The notes beneath the pieces are model-generated. The model saw nothing but the letters and a program-made list of their open reading frames with translations, was not told the origin of the DNA and made no database searches. From Campylobacterales bacterium (lineage in GTDB: Bacteria > Campylobacterota > Campylobacteria > Campylobacterales > JACAEZ01), in the NCBI GenBank assembly GCA_013388565.1, contig JACAEZ010000153.1, forward strand, positions 1-7,721: a stretch of DNA of 7,721 nt, in the 5' to 3' direction. Within the stretch, counting starts at the first letter, position 1; each line of letters starts with the position of its first letter. Positions 1 to 5,541 of the stretch are shown one piece after another. Position numbers and translations under genes: made by a program.

Positions 1-69
1 ACCAACTTTTTTGAAGGAAATGTTGCAAATTACTCAAAAGGAAGCTTAAACTTTGAAGATGATTTCTAA
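1..69 (+). CDS. nrdB: C-terminal end of probable ribonucleotide reductase small subunit (partial)
   Basis: The plus frame starting at base 1 is open and ends with TAA at 67-69, so 22 C-terminal residues of a gene that begins left of the window are visible. The tail contains FFEGNVANY and ends in LNFEDDF. An FFE..V..Y segment followed by an acidic tail with a terminal aromatic residue is how class I ribonucleotide reductase R2 subunits often end; this tail docks R2 onto the large subunit for radical transfer. Context supports the call, because nrdB lies beside pcm in Helicobacter pylori (from memory) and pcm is the second gene downstream here. The enzyme would make deoxyribonucleotides in the cytoplasm. 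The diiron ligands are outside the window, so the assignment rests on the tail and on gene order. The end overlaps the next gene by about 17 bases. Confidence 0.66.
   Translation, partial: TNFFEGNVANYSKGSLNFEDDF
38..44 (+). promoter_or_regulatory. Ribosome binding site of the amidohydrolase, favouring a TTG start
   Basis: AAGGAAG lies inside the end of the upstream reading frame. Its distance of 8 bases to the TTG at 53 is normal, whereas the 14 bases to the ATG at 59 would be long. This is the main reason for preferring the TTG. Confidence 0.55.
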
Positions 70-787
70 AAAACTGTACTCATTACAGTTCAAAACAACA
101 GAAAATTTTAATAATAATCTATTACATTTGCTTTCACTTATTCAAAAATGTTCAAATGATAGCATTATTTTAGCACCTGAAGTGTGCTTAAGTGGATTTT
201 GTTACGATAGAATGGATGAGGCTTGTGAAGTTTCTAAAAAAGCAAAAGATAGATTGAAAAATGAGTCTATTGGTAAATCTATTGGACTTACTATGATAGA
301 AAAAGAGGAAGATGGATATTACAACAATTTTTATATGTTTAGTGGTGGTGAGATTATTCATAAACAAGCAAAAGCAAAACTGTTTAAATTAGGTCAAGAA
401 CATCAATATTTTAAAGAGGGTAGGGTTGAAGATATAAAACCTTTTATTGTTGATGGTTTGAAAATCGGGGTACTAATTTGTTTTGAGTTGAGATTTATCA
501 ATTTATGGCAACGATTAAATGGGTGTGATGTTATTTTAGTTCCTGCTATGTGGGGAAGACCTCGAAAACATAACTACGAAACACTTACAAATGCACTAGC
601 TATAACTTTACAATCTTTTGTAATTGCAAGTGATAGTACAAATGATGATATGGCTAGTAGTAGCGGGATTATTACTCCATTTGGAAAAGATTTGAGACAT
701 GATACAAAAGAGATAATTTCGCATTTTGCAGATTTTAGTGAGGTTGATAAGGTTAGAAAATATATAGATATAAGCGAACATGAATAG
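53..787 (+). CDS. Nitrilase-superfamily carbon-nitrogen hydrolase (amidohydrolase)
   Basis: This 244-residue cytoplasmic enzyme carries the Glu-Lys-Cys triad of the superfamily: Glu43 in APEVCLSGF, Lys107 in KAKLF, and the nucleophile Cys143 in GVLICFELRF. The later VPAMWG and NALAITLQSF segments also fit the alpha-beta-beta-alpha fold, and the length is normal or slightly short for the family (about 250-280). Members hydrolyse C-N bonds of amides; some bacterial and eukaryotic relatives are metabolite-repair omega-amidases or deaminated-glutathione amidases. The substrate here cannot be read from the sequence. The start is uncertain: TTG at 53 lies 8 bases after an AAGGAAG ribosome binding site (38-44), while ATG at 59 lies 14 bases after it, so TTG is preferred. 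The start overlaps the end of the upstream gene, and the TAG stop (785-787) lies inside pcm, which indicates translational coupling in one operon. Confidence 0.85.
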   Translation: MKMISKKLYSLQFKTTENFNNNLLHLLSLIQKCSNDSIILAPEVCLSGFCYDRMDEACEVSKKAKDRLKNESIGKSIGLTMIEKEEDGYYNNFYMFSGGEIIHKQAKAKLFKLGQEHQYFKEGRVEDIKPFIVDGLKIGVLICFELRFINLWQRLNGCDVILVPAMWGRPRKHNYETLTNALAITLQSFVIASDSTNDDMASSSGIITPFGKDLRHDTKEIISHFADFSEVDKVRKYIDISEHE

Positions 788-1421
788 TATTCAACAATCC
801 AAAAACAGAAAACTAGCACAAGATATAAATAAAGTTTTTTCATTATCACCTGAATTGATAGAGGCTTTTTCAAATATTGATAGAGAGAGTTTTGTAACAA
901 GCTCTTTAAAACACTTAGCTTACAAACTTGATGCACTCCCAATAACTGGTAGTCAATGGATAAGCTCTCCTTTGACTGTTGCTAAAATGAGCCACTATTT
1001 AGAGTGTAAAAGTGCTGATAAAGTGCTTGAAATTGGGTGTGGAAGTGGGTATCAAGCAGCAATTTTAAGCAAACTTATAAGACGAGTTTTTACGATTGAA
1101 AGAATTGAAAAACTGTTGAATGAGGCTAGAGTTAGATTTAAAGAACTTGGACTTTCAAATATCCACACAAGGCTTGATGATGGTCAAAAAGGGTGGAGAG
1201 AGTTTGCAAAATATGATAGAATTTTGTTTTCTGCATCAATTTTAAAAATTCCAGATGAGATTTTTGAACAACTTGATACAAATGGAATTTTGATAGCTCC
1301 TATTGTTGTTGGAAACAAGCAAATTATTACAAGATATACAAAAAAATCTGACAAAATTGTTCAAGAAAATATCGAAGAGTGTAAATTTATAGAGGTAAAA
1401 GATGGAGTTATTAGAGGTTAA
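780..1421 (+). CDS. pcm: Protein-L-isoaspartate O-methyltransferase
   Basis: Pcm transfers a methyl group from S-adenosylmethionine to L-isoaspartyl residues formed by ageing of Asn and Asp, starting their return to normal aspartate in the cytoplasm. The 213 residues match the family length (about 208-215). Visible signatures are the substrate-side motif GSQWISSPLTVAKM (57-70, corresponding to the usual G-Q-T-I-S-x-P), SAM motif I VLEIGCGSG (82-90), the acidic end of strand 2 in TIERIE (105-110), motif II around YDRILFSASILKIPD (145-159), motif III GILIAPIV (169-176) and the typical C-terminal strand FIEVKDGVIRG. The usual Gln-Thr of the substrate motif is Gln-Trp here, a modest variation. 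The ATG at 780 overlaps the previous stop by 8 bases and has no strong ribosome binding site, so coupled translation is likely. The next gene begins inside its last 20 bases. Confidence 0.92.
   Translation: MNSIQQSKNRKLAQDINKVFSLSPELIEAFSNIDRESFVTSSLKHLAYKLDALPITGSQWISSPLTVAKMSHYLECKSADKVLEIGCGSGYQAAILSKLIRRVFTIERIEKLLNEARVRFKELGLSNIHTRLDDGQKGWREFAKYDRILFSASILKIPDEIFEQLDTNGILIAPIVVGNKQIITRYTKKSDKIVQENIEECKFIEVKDGVIRG
1391..1395 (+). promoter_or_regulatory. Ribosome binding site of the tyrosine phosphatase
   Basis: AGAGG followed by the six-base spacer TAAAAG and ATG at 1402. It lies within the pcm coding sequence and supports the overlapping start. Confidence 0.6.
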
Positions 1422-1869
1422 ATCTATTTTATTTGTATGTTTGGGAAATATTTGTAGGTCTCCTATTGCTGATGGAATTGCAAAAGAGCTTATAAAAATT
1501 CATTCATTTGATATATTAATTGACTCTGCTGGAACTGGAAATTATCATATTGGCGAAGCTCCATGTGAGAGGTCGCAAATAGTTGCTTTGAAAAATGGAG
1601 TTGATATATCGACTTTAAGGGCTAGACAAATAAACAGTAGAGATAAAGAGATATTTGATTTAGTTATTGCCATGGATAGCTCTAATTATACAAATTTAAA
1701 AAGAGTTGGATTTAAAAATCTTTTTAAATTGGGTGATTTTGGGTTTGATGGTTTAGATGTGCCAGACCCATACTTTTTTGATGGAATTGATGGCTTTGAT
1801 AAAGTATTTGACATGATTGATGTTGGAGTAAAAAATATTTTTAATGAAATTTTAAAAGGTAAAAGATGA
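1402..1869 (+). CDS. Low-molecular-weight protein tyrosine phosphatase
   Basis: A cytoplasmic phosphatase of 155 residues, a normal length for the family. The P-loop C13-LGNIC-R19-SP near the N-terminus is the C-x5-R-S phosphate-binding loop with Cys13 as nucleophile and Arg19 binding phosphate. The DPY motif (122-124) supplies the general acid Asp122. DSAGTG (41-46) is another family signature. The paired redox cysteines of LMW-fold arsenate reductases are not seen, so a phosphatase is the better call. Family members dephosphorylate tyrosine kinases of polysaccharide export or act on small aryl and arginine phosphates; no kinase or capsule gene is nearby, so the substrate is open. AGAGG at 1391-1395, six bases before the ATG, fixes the start inside the end of pcm (20-base overlap). 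The TGA stop overlaps the mogA start as ATGA. Confidence 0.9.
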   Translation: MELLEVKSILFVCLGNICRSPIADGIAKELIKIHSFDILIDSAGTGNYHIGEAPCERSQIVALKNGVDISTLRARQINSRDKEIFDLVIAMDSSNYTNLKRVGFKNLFKLGDFGFDGLDVPDPYFFDGIDGFDKVFDMIDVGVKNIFNEILKGKR

Positions 1870-2390
1870 CAAAAATTGGAGTTTTGACTGTATCAGATAG
1901 AGCTAGTGCTGGAATTTATGAAGATATTTCTGGAAAAGCGATAATTGAGACACTAAAAGAGTTTTTAAAAACAGAGTTTGAAGTGGTTTATAAAGTGATA
2001 CCAGATGAACAGGAGTTGATTGAACAAAAATTAATAGAACTTTGCGATGAGGATAGATGTTGTTTGGTTGTAACAACAGGCTGTACAGGTCCAGCACTTA
2101 GAGATGTTACCCCAGAAGCTACTGAAAATGTTTGTCAAAAAATGTTGGCAGGTTTTGGCGAACAGATGAGAGCAGTTAGCTTAAAATATGTTCCAACGGC
2201 TATTTTATCAAGACAGACCGCAGGTATTAGAGATAATTCATTGATTATAAATCTACCTGGAAAACCAAAATCTATAAAAGAGTGCTTGGAGGCGATTTTC
2301 CCAGCTGTACCATATTGTATAGATTTAATTGGTGGGGATTATTTAGAGACAAATGAAGAAGTTATAAAAGCTTTCAGACCAAAAGGCTAA
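1866..2390 (+). CDS. mogA: Molybdopterin adenylyltransferase MogA
   Basis: MogA adenylates molybdopterin, preparing it for molybdate insertion by MoeA in molybdenum (or tungsten) cofactor synthesis. The 174-residue protein aligns by eye along its whole length with Escherichia coli MogA: SDRAS (10-14), IPDEQ (45-49, with the active-site Asp at 47), the phosphate-binding loop TTGCTGPALRDVTPEAT (70-86, second key Asp at 80), GFGEQMR (96-102), VPTAILSRQ (109-117), NLPGKPKSIKE (129-139), VPYCI (148-152) and the C-terminal AFRPK. It is shorter than the E. coli protein because an insertion before VPYCI and the extreme tail are absent. The loop is normally TTGGTG, and the second Gly is Cys73 here. 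AAAGG at 1856-1860 precedes the ATG, which overlaps the previous stop by four bases. It is the last gene of the run, with a hairpin 12 bases after its stop. Confidence 0.93.
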   Translation: MTKIGVLTVSDRASAGIYEDISGKAIIETLKEFLKTEFEVVYKVIPDEQELIEQKLIELCDEDRCCLVVTTGCTGPALRDVTPEATENVCQKMLAGFGEQMRAVSLKYVPTAILSRQTAGIRDNSLIINLPGKPKSIKECLEAIFPAVPYCIDLIGGDYLETNEEVIKAFRPKG

Positions 2391-2396
2391 ATTTTC

Positions 2397-2429
2397 AAAA
2401 ACCGAACTTTAACAATTCAGTAAAGTTCG
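2397..2429 (-). terminator. Hairpin terminator between convergent mogA and the small gene
   Basis: CGAACTTTA (2403-2411) and TAAAGTTCG (2421-2429) form a perfect 9-base-pair stem with a 9-base loop. On the minus strand the stem is followed by GTTTTTG, an intrinsic-terminator layout for the minus-strand gene ending at 2431. On the plus strand it stands 12 bases after the mogA stop and is followed by the A/T-rich ATTAATATTTAT without a clean T run. It may therefore serve both directions, with the better form on the minus strand. Confidence 0.72.
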
Positions 2430-2430
2430 A

Positions 2431-2580
2431 TTAATATTTATAAAGGTCTCTTAGATATGAAACAACCTCTTGATTGTCTTTAAATTGTTGTTGTCTGTTT
2501 TTTAAACACTCTTTCCTTTCTTTTAGATGGTAATTTTTAACATCATTTGAAGATGATATTTTTTTATCACTATATTTCAC
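2431..2580 (-). CDS. Small unrecognised 49-residue charged protein (GTG start)
   Basis: An open minus-strand frame runs from GTG (2578-2580) to TAA (2431-2433), encoding 49 residues that begin (M)KYSDKKISSSNDVKN and end VVSYLRDLYKY. I do not recognise the family. Signs that it is real are a strong AGGAG (2586-2590) five bases before the GTG, a hairpin with a T run beginning two bases after the stop, and its fit in the otherwise unexplained gap between mogA and htrA. The protein is soluble-looking and rich in Lys, Gln, Asn and Asp, probably helical from about residue 12 on, with a single Cys25 and no signal peptide or membrane segment. It is divergent from htrA and convergent with mogA. Being short, GTG-started and AT-rich, it is easily missed by gene finders. 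A chance ORF of this length is possible, but the three independent signals make it less likely. Confidence 0.62.
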   Translation of the reverse strand: MKYSDKKISSSNDVKNYHLKERKECLKNRQQQFKDNQEVVSYLRDLYKY

Positions 2581-2585
2581 GAAAA

Positions 2586-2590
2586 CTCCT
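2586..2590 (-). promoter_or_regulatory. Ribosome binding site of the small minus-strand gene
   Basis: On the minus strand AGGAG is followed by TTTTC and then GTG, which is ideal spacing. It decides the GTG start, since no in-frame ATG lies nearby upstream. Confidence 0.65.
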
Positions 2591-2607
2591 TTTTTTTAAT
2601 TTGAAAT

Positions 2608-2613
2608 GTTATA
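2608..2613 (-). promoter_or_regulatory. Possible -10 element of the small minus-strand gene
   Basis: The minus strand reads TATAAC here, about 28 bases before the GTG start, which would give a leader of roughly 20 bases. The surroundings are so A/T-rich that chance matches are expected, and no clear -35 is seen. Confidence 0.25.
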
Positions 2614-2652
2614 TAAATTTAATTACATACACATATCATGCAATAACAGTTC

Positions 2653-2668
2653 CACATTTTTTAATGTG
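2653..2668. repeat. Inverted repeat in the htrA upstream region, possible operator
   Basis: CACATT and AATGTG flank TTTT, giving a symmetric 16-base element about 65 bases before the htrA -10 box. It could be a regulator binding site shared by htrA and the divergent small gene. It has no T run or long stem, so it is not a good terminator. Its role is inferred from position only. Confidence 0.3.
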
Positions 2669-2733
2669 TAACATAACATATATCGTTTACTTTTCATTTA
2701 CCTTTAATTTCTTAAATATTTACAAAAGATAGT

Positions 2734-2739
2734 TATAAT
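2734..2739 (+). promoter_or_regulatory. htrA: -10 box of the htrA operon promoter
   Basis: A perfect TATAAT lies about 30 bases before the htrA start. No good -35 is present, but the upstream 2685-2725 stretch carries regularly spaced T-rich blocks (GTTTAC, TTTTCATTTACC, TTTAATTTC). This is the form described for sigma-70 promoters of Campylobacter, where periodic A/T tracts replace a -35. It would drive the protease, regulator and kinase together. Confidence 0.6.
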
Positions 2740-2757
2740 TTTAAAAATAAAACTTTT

Positions 2758-2762
2758 AGGAG
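2758..2762 (+). promoter_or_regulatory. Ribosome binding site of htrA
   Basis: AGGAG six bases before the ATG at 2769, the strongest plus-strand site in the window. Confidence 0.7.
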
Positions 2763-2768
2763 ATTGTC

Positions 2769-4178
2769 ATGAAAAGAGCAATTATATTATCATCAATGTT
2801 GGCTTTGAGTTTGTATGCTATAGATTTGAAAGATGCACCTAGAGATTTTAATAGAGTTATGCCAGAAAATGGTGCGGTGCTTTCATATTATGAAGCGATA
2901 AAAGATGCAAAAAATTGTGTTGTAAATATATCTACAAAAAAGACTATCAAGCAAAAAGGTCTTGATATGGATTTAAATCAATTACCACCGCTTTTTCGTG
3001 AATTTTTTGGTAAAGATTTTCCATTTAATATGCAAAATATGCCTAAAAATAGAGTTCAAAACTCTTTAGGTTCTGGAGTTATTGTTTCAAAAGATGGGTA
3101 TATTATTACAAATAATCATGTTGTTGAAAATTCTGATGAAATCATTGTAACTCTTAGCAATGATACAAAAGAGTATAAAGCAAAACTTATAGGTAGTGAC
3201 CCAAAGAGTGATTTAGCAGTTATAAAAATAGATAAAAAAGAGGTTGATTATATAAAATTTGCAGACTCTTCTTTGCTTAAAGAGGGTGATATTGTATTTG
3301 CAATAGGAAATCCATTTGGAATAGGGGAGTCTGTTACGCAAGGAATTATTAGTGCGATTGGTAAAAGTGGCATGGGAATAAATGAGTATGAAAACTTTAT
3401 TCAAACAGATGCTTCTATAAATCCTGGAAATTCTGGTGGTGCATTGGTTGATAGTAGAGGTGCATTGGTTGGAATTAATACAGCTATTATTACAAAAAGT
3501 GGTGGAAATGATGGGGTAGGGTTTGCTATTCCTGCAAATATGGTAAAAAATATTGCAAAAAGTTTGATAGAAGAGGGCAAGGTTGAGAGAGGATTTTTGG
3601 GGGTTAGCATCGGTGATTTGAGTGAAGATTTAAAAGATTTTTACATCAATAAATCTGGTGCTTTTGTTCTTGATGTAGGTGAAGATACTCCAGCAAGTAG
3701 AGCTAAACTGCAAAGAGGAGATTTGATTATTACTATTGATGGACAAAGTGTAAAAAGTTCAAGTGAACTTAAAAATATAATTGGTTCTAAAAAACCAAAT
3801 GAAAATATTGAAATAGAGTATGAGAGAAATAAAAAAATTCATAAAACATCTCTAAAACTTGATTCTCAAGAGAAGTCTCAAAGTGCTGGAATGTTTGTTG
3901 ATGATATTGTATCTGGACTTGAGATACAAAATTTAAATGATAATTTAAGACAAAAATTAAATTTACCTAAAGTTTCAAAGGGTGTTGTTGTAACAAATGT
4001 TAAAGATAGCTCTACAGCTTCTGAACTTGGATTTATGGTTGGAGATTTGATTATTCAAGTTGATACTATTGCAGTAAATAATATATCAGATTTTAAAAAT
4101 GCTATGAAAGAAAGTGGTGGTAAAAAAATTGTCTATATCCAAAGAAAAGGCATTGTTTATGCACTGGTGATAAAATGA
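2769..4178 (+). CDS. htrA: HtrA/DegP-family periplasmic serine protease and chaperone
   Basis: HtrA degrades or refolds misfolded periplasmic and outer-membrane proteins. The 469 residues start with a Sec signal peptide (MKRA plus a hydrophobic core to about residue 17, ending SLYA). The trypsin-like domain follows with the complete triad: His117 in TNNHVV, Asp148 in SDLAVIK and Ser222 in NPGNSGGAL. Two PDZ domains come after, at roughly 275-365 (GFLGVS, then RGDLIITIDGQ) and 380-469 (GVVVTN, then VGDLIIQVD). Length and order match the DegP/DegQ group. An LA-loop-like insert rich in Phe, Met and Asn (about 66-98) precedes the first conserved strand. In Campylobacter and Helicobacter, HtrA is also secreted and cleaves host E-cadherin; nothing here tells whether that applies. 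The stop overlaps the next start as ATGA, which links its expression to the two-component system downstream. Confidence 0.96.
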   Translation: MKRAIILSSMLALSLYAIDLKDAPRDFNRVMPENGAVLSYYEAIKDAKNCVVNISTKKTIKQKGLDMDLNQLPPLFREFFGKDFPFNMQNMPKNRVQNSLGSGVIVSKDGYIITNNHVVENSDEIIVTLSNDTKEYKAKLIGSDPKSDLAVIKIDKKEVDYIKFADSSLLKEGDIVFAIGNPFGIGESVTQGIISAIGKSGMGINEYENFIQTDASINPGNSGGALVDSRGALVGINTAIITKSGGNDGVGFAIPANMVKNIAKSLIEEGKVERGFLGVSIGDLSEDLKDFYINKSGAFVLDVGEDTPASRAKLQRGDLIITIDGQSVKSSSELKNIIGSKKPNENIEIEYERNKKIHKTSLKLDSQEKSQSAGMFVDDIVSGLEIQNLNDNLRQKLNLPKVSKGVVVTNVKDSSTASELGFMVGDLIIQVDTIAVNNISDFKNAMKESGGKKIVYIQRKGIVYALVIK

Positions 4179-4843
4179 TAAATATTTTGATGATAGAAGA
4201 TGATTTTGAATTGGCTGAAATTTTGAGTGAGTATTTAAGTAAATTTGCTATGAATGTAAAAAATATTATAGATATTCATGAAGCATTGAGTTTAATCAAA
4301 AGTGGTGGTTTTGATTTGGTCATTTTAGACCTATCATTACCATCAATTGATGGGCTTGATGTTTGTTTAGAGATTAGAAAAATTTCTGATATTCCAATTA
4401 TTATCTCTTCTGCTAGGTCTGATATTACAGATAAGGTCATTGGGCTTGATAGGGGGGCTGATGATTATTTGCCAAAGCCTTACAATCCAAGGGAGTTGGA
4501 GGCTAGAATAAAATCTATATTAAGAAGGCATAAAAAAACTATAGAAGTGTCTCCTAAAAAAGAGTTGTTTAAATTAATTGAACAGTCAAGAGAGATATAT
4601 TTTAATGGTGAATTATTGCATTTAACAAATGCAGAGTATGGAATTTTGAGCTATTTAGTTAAGAAAAAAGGGGTTGTTGTATCAAGAGAAGAGATACTTT
4701 ATAATGTGCTTGAAATTAGTGAAGATAGTTCATATAAGAGTATTGATGTGATTATTGGACGGATTAGAAATAAGATAAATGATGTAAAAAATCCAAAATA
4801 TCTACTGTCTGTTAGAGGTATTGGATATAAATTAGTCTCATGA
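4175..4843 (+). CDS. OmpR/PhoB-type response regulator (CprR-like)
   Basis: A 222-residue cytoplasmic transcription regulator. The receiver domain (1-120) has the acidic pocket Glu8-Asp9-Asp10, the phosphorylation site Asp52 in VILDLSLP, Ser79 at the Thr/Ser switch position and Lys101 in LPKPY, so it looks fully competent. The winged-helix DNA-binding domain (about 138-222) shows LTNAEYGIL, SREEIL, the recognition-helix region SIDVIIGRIRNKI and the wing SVRGIGYKL. The position right after htrA and before a histidine kinase matches the htrA-cprR-cprS order of Campylobacter jejuni, where as I recall the regulator is essential, the kinase is not, and htrA is among its targets. Orthology is inferred from order, not from alignment. 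ATGA overlaps on both sides imply co-translation with htrA and with the kinase. Since the kinase is interrupted, this regulator may act as an orphan or use another phosphate donor. Confidence 0.93.
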   Translation: MINILMIEDDFELAEILSEYLSKFAMNVKNIIDIHEALSLIKSGGFDLVILDLSLPSIDGLDVCLEIRKISDIPIIISSARSDITDKVIGLDRGADDYLPKPYNPRELEARIKSILRRHKKTIEVSPKKELFKLIEQSREIYFNGELLHLTNAEYGILSYLVKKKGVVVSREEILYNVLEISEDSSYKSIDVIIGRIRNKINDVKNPKYLLSVRGIGYKLVS

Positions 4844-5502
4844 TAAATAAGAGTTCAATATTTTTAACAGTTAGTTTAATATTTTTAACAGCTTTAATTA
4901 GTACTTTGTTTAGTTTTATATTTTATGTTAAATATGATTTAGATGTTTACAAAGAGAGACAGGAACATAAATATTACAAAATTACAAAGAATGTCATACC
5001 TCAATTTGGTTTTTGTACAAATTATGATGAATTTTCTAAGCAATTATTAGAATTTAATTTAGTACCTATAACAGATAAAAAAATTGCTTATGAAGTTTTG
5101 CAAAATTCAACTATTGTATTAAAAAAAATAACACCGTTTGGTTCAATATTTTTAGTTGAATTTAAAAATAGATATTTTATCTATATTCAATCAGCAACTG
5201 GAAATTTTTTATATCAAGATGAAGAGTACCAATTTTATAGATATTATCTACTTGGTGTTATCTTTTTATTTATAGAGCTCATTTTAATATTTGGATATGT
5301 TTTACTGATTAAAAGATTGAAGCCTCTTAAAAATTTAAGAGATGAGTTAATAAAATTTGCAGATGGTGATTTGAGTGCTAAAATTGAGATAAATCAAAAT
5401 GATGAAATTGGTGATGTGGCTAATGCTTTTTCATATTTGACAAAGAGAGTAAATGAGTTATTGAATTCAAGAACACTATTTTTAAGAAATATAATGCATT
5501 AG
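4840..5502 (+). CDS. N-terminal half of the interrupted kinase: membrane sensor plus HAMP, ending at His220
   Basis: If the TAG terminates translation, the product is a 220-residue membrane protein with two transmembrane segments around a periplasmic loop of about 100 residues, a HAMP linker (RLKPLKNLRDEL, then the DEIGDVANAFSYL helix) and half of a dimerisation helix whose very last residue is the would-be phosphorylated histidine. Without an ATPase domain it cannot autophosphorylate. It could still dimerise, or interfere with another kinase; this is inference. Confidence 0.6.
   Translation: MINKSSIFLTVSLIFLTALISTLFSFIFYVKYDLDVYKERQEHKYYKITKNVIPQFGFCTNYDEFSKQLLEFNLVPITDKKIAYEVLQNSTIVLKKITPFGSIFLVEFKNRYFIYIQSATGNFLYQDEEYQFYRYYLLGVIFLFIELILIFGYVLLIKRLKPLKNLRDELIKFADGDLSAKIEINQNDEIGDVANAFSYLTKRVNELLNSRTLFLRNIMH
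5500..5502 (+). other. In-frame TAG replacing the conserved H-box glutamate codon
   Basis: The codon series is AAT ATA ATG CAT TAG ATA AAA ACT CCA, that is N-I-M-H-stop-I-K-T-P. Family H-boxes read H-E-I/L-K-T-P here. There is no homopolymer tract at the site, so slippage-type phase variation is not suggested. Confidence 0.85.
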
Positions 5503-5541
5503 ATAAAAACTCCAATAACGAAAGGTAAAATCGTTGCAGAG

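Noticed and set aside
574..942. Minus-strand frame of 122 codons
   Set aside because: It lies wholly opposite two well-supported genes (amidohydrolase and pcm), its product is low-complexity hydrophobic, and no start signals were found.
1402..1869. Arsenate reductase of the LMW-phosphatase fold
   Set aside because: The extra redox cysteines expected of such reductases are absent and no ars genes are nearby. DPY and C-x5-R-S fit a phosphatase.
1903..2097. Minus-strand frame opposite mogA
   Set aside because: Antisense shadow of a strongly conserved coding region, with no recognisable domain.
2547..2732. Plus-strand frame of 61 codons before htrA
   Set aside because: It has F/Y/I-rich composition typical of translated A/T-rich non-coding DNA and runs through the htrA promoter. 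It also conflicts with the better-supported minus-strand small gene.
3213..3610. Two minus-strand frames opposite htrA (3213-3404 and 3401-3610)
   Set aside because: They lie opposite the conserved protease core containing the Ser222 motif and are explained as shadows.
5500..5502. TAG reassigned to an amino acid throughout this genome
   Set aside because: TAG ends the amidohydrolase at 785-787 in a normal overlapping-gene context, so it works as a stop here. Local read-through remains possible, but global recoding is not supported.
5480..5530. Phase-variable kinase through a homopolymer tract, as described for some Helicobacter arsS alleles
   Set aside because: No long homopolymer or short tandem repeat is present, and the frame is the same on both sides of the stop. 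This is a point nonsense, not a slippage site.
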